A DNA stretch of 32,921 nucleotides from assembly GCF_039543525.1 (NCBI RefSeq), contig NZ_BAABJX010000064.1, positions 1-32,921 of the forward strand. Reading direction: 5' to 3'. The DNA comes from Algivirga pacifica. Its GTDB lineage: Bacteria > Bacteroidota > Bacteroidia > Cytophagales > Flammeovirgaceae. Under the pieces are notes generated by a model. The model had not been told where the DNA came from. It saw nothing but the letters and a program-made list of their open reading frames with translations, and ran no database searches. The position numbers and the translations under genes were made by a program. Shown here piece by piece: positions 31,701 through 32,921 of this stretch (position 1 is its first letter; each line of letters opens with the position of its first letter).

Positions 31701-32785
31701 CTGATGATGGTAAAGTATACGTAGTTTATAAAGATAACTTTACACAAGGAAAGGCAACGGTACGCTATTATGATAATGGAACTTGGAATACACTAGGAAC
31801 GCCGGGCTTCTCGAATGGTACGGTTTATTATACTAACATTGCTATAGCGATGGATGGAACGGTATATGTCGCTTATAAAGATGGTAGTAACGGAAGTAGG
31901 TTGGTTGTGCAACGATGGAATGGTAATAGTTGGACGGCAGTTGGTAGTGCAACGGGTATTTCCAATGGTTCTGTGAACTGGCCAGATATAGCCATAGATT
32001 CGGATGGATATCCAGTGGTGAGTTATCAGGATTATGCCGCAACGGGAGACTTAACTGTTCGTAAATGGGATGGTGGTAGTTGGAATACTTTAGGAATGGA
32101 AGGTTTTTCCACGGGAGATGCTAGCTATACACGTCTGGCTACTTTTGACGGTAAAGTTTATGTTTCTTATCGGGACAGTGGTCTAGGTAATAAACTGTAT
32201 GTTCAAGTATGGAATGGAGGAGGCTGGCTCCCTGTTGGAGATGCTATTTCCACGACATCGGTTGCTTATAATGGCATTTCAGTTGGTAATGACGGAAAAA
32301 TCTATGTTGCTTACACCGACTTTAGTCAAAGTGGAAAGGCTACCGCAAAGGTATGGACAGGTATGCTTTGGGAAGTTGTCGAGCAGGAAGGGTTTACAGC
32401 TGGTAAAGCAGAGTATATAGATGTAGTTATTGATAGTCAAGATATTCCTTATGTGGGGTATCGTGATGCTTCATGCTCCAATAAAGCAACCGTGGTAGCA
32501 TTGGTTGCTGGTGGGGAAGGGGTAGCAACTCCAAGCCCTCGATTGAGTATGACTTCTTATACTGATGGGAATAGTCTTACGGTATCGTTTGATAATGCAA
32601 CACCTAATCAGGCGCAGATTACAATCTTAAGTTTGGATGGAAAAGTACTTTACGAAAGTCAAAATTTCTTGATGGAAGGAAAGCATGTTAACCTGCCATT
32701 CCCTATACAAGATAGACAACTATATATCATAAAAGCTCATACTGATTTAGGAACAACTTTTATGAAAATGGTATGGGTACCGTAG
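28781..32785 (+). CDS. Large secreted repeat protein: ELW repeats, HYR-like domain, propeller-like repeats, T9SS type A-like tail
   Basis: A 1334-residue exported protein. The signal peptide is about residues 1-23 (ending AFTQS). Eight repeats of roughly 50 residues follow to about 440, each with the ELWxxDGTxxGTxLVKDI pattern (for example GYELWKTDGTPSGTMLVKDI). Residues about 452-535 form a HYR/cadherin-like domain (AVCQNTTLTLGEDGTATLTAEDIDGG...VTLTVTDPGG). From about 540 to 1245 there are some fourteen repeats of about 50 residues with the theme YVAYKD...VKYWDGSSWLDLG, likely beta-propeller blades. The last 80 residues (TILSLDGKVLYESQ...KMVWVP) resemble a type A T9SS sorting domain. It is probably a surface or secreted binding protein; the ligand is unknown. 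No catalytic motif is visible. Confidence 0.9.
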   Translation: MQKHHLLCLLPLLLWYGEAFTQSCVAERVPTSLTNYDPTQTVSFKNGVAFTATTPSTGQELFFSDGTSVTLLKDINPGVPSSGITALSVVGDYLYFSANDNVHGYELWKTDGTPSGTMLVKDINPGGVSSTPAFITEHNGKAYFQAKEASTGIELWSSDGTEGGTTLVKDINVGALNSSPGSLVSNGTTLLFRAFHPSYGNELWSSDGTSAGTNLLLDIQAGTASSTPDRLSIINGVVVFQATKSTYGRELWKSDGTALGTTILKDIYPGFNSSNAVNFISPVSGNTKMFLRANDGTHGVELWVTDGTEVGTVLVKDINPGPSSGDLFSANYKGDTLYFRGNDGTHGKELWKSDGTESGTVLVKDIILGGGSSNPISFRAVGNKVFFAATTPALGEELWVTDGTESGTVLVEDIKPGAGWGQPYWFQNNGDTLYVNVNDGTTGRSLWIAYCQSPPVAVCQNTTLTLGEDGTATLTAEDIDGGSSDPNGDELTYTLSQTAFDCSDIGVQMVTLTVTDPGGLFSECTAEVLVEAGVVNGGQHYWQTVGEKAFTPQQAKEIDLQVLSDSMPIIAYQDQLVNGRLSVQQYDGSSWNQLGGAGFSQGYIRTPALGELPGGIPVVVCRDDGLGGKAVAYYWNGAIWQILGGVPMSNSYVLNTTMTVSDSGIPYVAYRDGGNSNKLQVKYWDGSSWLDLGGPISTTSVGKISMATDPTTDLPVVAYQDFSKSGRLSAQAWDGATWNLLGTTGFTPGNSDQVDLSVSSTGVPYVIFKNTLQGGKATVKYFDGGAWVDFGTTGFSTSQIYFAEIEISSSDSVFVGFRDAGVSNGAVVKKWDGVDWVNTGDVSKVSDGSAEYIRLAMGADDVLYLAYKDLANSSKATVQQLDQVTFCDEFAIESGLGGPLQLGPSVVGDACFSDGSVQYTRLATGLDDTPYLVYKDAGSGNAAVVKYFDGSSWLDLGAGIVSEGSVEYTDIATSDDGKVYVVYKDNFTQGKATVRYYDNGTWNTLGTPGFSNGTVYYTNIAIAMDGTVYVAYKDGSNGSRLVVQRWNGNSWTAVGSATGISNGSVNWPDIAIDSDGYPVVSYQDYAATGDLTVRKWDGGSWNTLGMEGFSTGDASYTRLATFDGKVYVSYRDSGLGNKLYVQVWNGGGWLPVGDAISTTSVAYNGISVGNDGKIYVAYTDFSQSGKATAKVWTGMLWEVVEQEGFTAGKAEYIDVVIDSQDIPYVGYRDASCSNKATVVALVAGGEGVATPSPRLSMTSYTDGNSLTVSFDNATPNQAQITILSLDGKVLYESQNFLMEGKHVNLPFPIQDRQLYIIKAHTDLGTTFMKMVWVP

Positions 32786-32799
32786 GGGATTTTCTTCAT

Positions 32800-32827
32800 G
32801 AAGAATGAATAATTAGGAATGAAGATG
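32800..32827 (+). repeat. Four heptads behind the large repeat-protein gene
   Basis: GAAGAAT-GAATAAT-TAGGAAT-GAAGATG, 14 bp after the stop codon and just before the terminator. The word GAAGAAT also occurs in the array at 10658-10678. Confidence 0.55.
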
Positions 32828-32833
32828 ACTATT

Positions 32834-32864
32834 GCTCGTTGCGTTTTCGCAACGAGCTTTTTTT
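32834..32864 (+). terminator. Strong intrinsic terminator
   Basis: A perfect 10-bp stem, GCTCGTTGCG (32834-32843) with CGCAACGAGC (32848-32857), has a TTTT loop and is followed by seven T residues (32858-32864). It terminates the large secreted-protein gene and is the likely insertion target of the intron that follows. Confidence 0.93.
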
Positions 32865-32865
32865 A

Positions 32866-32921
32866 GTGTGCCGTGCATGGTATTTGGCTAGGTGGTGCAA
32901 GTCCACTGTGGGGGATGGTAG
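32866..32921 (+). mobile_element. 5' end of a group II intron, probably class C (cut by window edge)
   Basis: From 32866 the sequence begins GTGTGCCGTGCATGG, the GUGYG start of bacterial group II introns, and continues with a GGTGGTGCAAGTCCACTG hairpin like the conserved GGTGAGAGTCCC part of domain I. It lines up well, from memory, with the start of the Oceanobacillus iheyensis IIC intron (GUGUGCCCGGCAUGGGUGCA). It starts one base after the T-tract of a strong terminator, the target type of class C introns. Only 56 bases are visible; a reverse transcriptase gene should follow outside the window. It could instead be a 5' fragment. Confidence 0.75.

Overview
The window looks like a chromosomal segment from a Bacteroidota member, most likely of the Cytophagales type. 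The evidence is two proteins with the type B gliding-motility/T9SS C-terminal domain, one large secreted protein with a type A-like T9SS tail, DUF6249- and DUF6702-type proteins, promoter elements of the Bacteroidota form (TAnnTTTG), and no obvious Shine-Dalgarno sequences. Most genes are housekeeping. No prophage, CRISPR array, rRNA or tRNA was seen.

Layout. 181-1823 (+): ribD and dcd. 1861-2607 (-): exported barrel-like protein. 2836-4719 (+): M1 peptidase lipoprotein of the LTA4-hydrolase type. 4883-6556 (-): polyprenyl diphosphate synthase with rsmG upstream. 6828-9699 (-): ychF, a family 2 glycosyltransferase and an ECF sigma factor whose start overlaps the glycosyltransferase stop. 9826-10617 (+): SAM methyltransferase. 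10618-11511: about 0.9 kb of hairpins and repeats with no credible gene. 11512-13252: a DUF6249 membrane protein (-) divergent from an ECF sigma factor and a probable membrane anti-sigma partner (+). 13300-14202 (+): rarD. 14274-20410 (-): two tandem paralogous T9SS cargo proteins with a small HTH gene (+) between them. 20588-21118 (-): DUF6702-type protein. 21267-23714 (+): FAD oxidoreductase and a GT28-like glycosyltransferase. 23971-26297 (-): M16 peptidase then mltG. 26640-28400 (+): acyl-CoA ligase. 28781-32785 (+): 1334-residue repeat-rich secreted protein. The last 56 bases match the 5' end of a group II intron placed just behind a strong terminator.

Three signals stand out. (1) The 237-bp gap between the DUF6249 gene and the second sigma gene holds two outward-facing copies of one promoter design, TGTAACC-N17-GTC(T/A)AA, which suggests a divergent autoregulated ECF regulon. 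(2) Nearly every gap behind a gene end carries short arrays of 7-bp (once 8-bp) words, different from locus to locus, often with their complement nearby so that they fold into hairpins; several touch or contain stop codons and appear to act as terminators. (3) A group IIC-like intron 5' end follows the terminator at the right edge, the expected target of that class.
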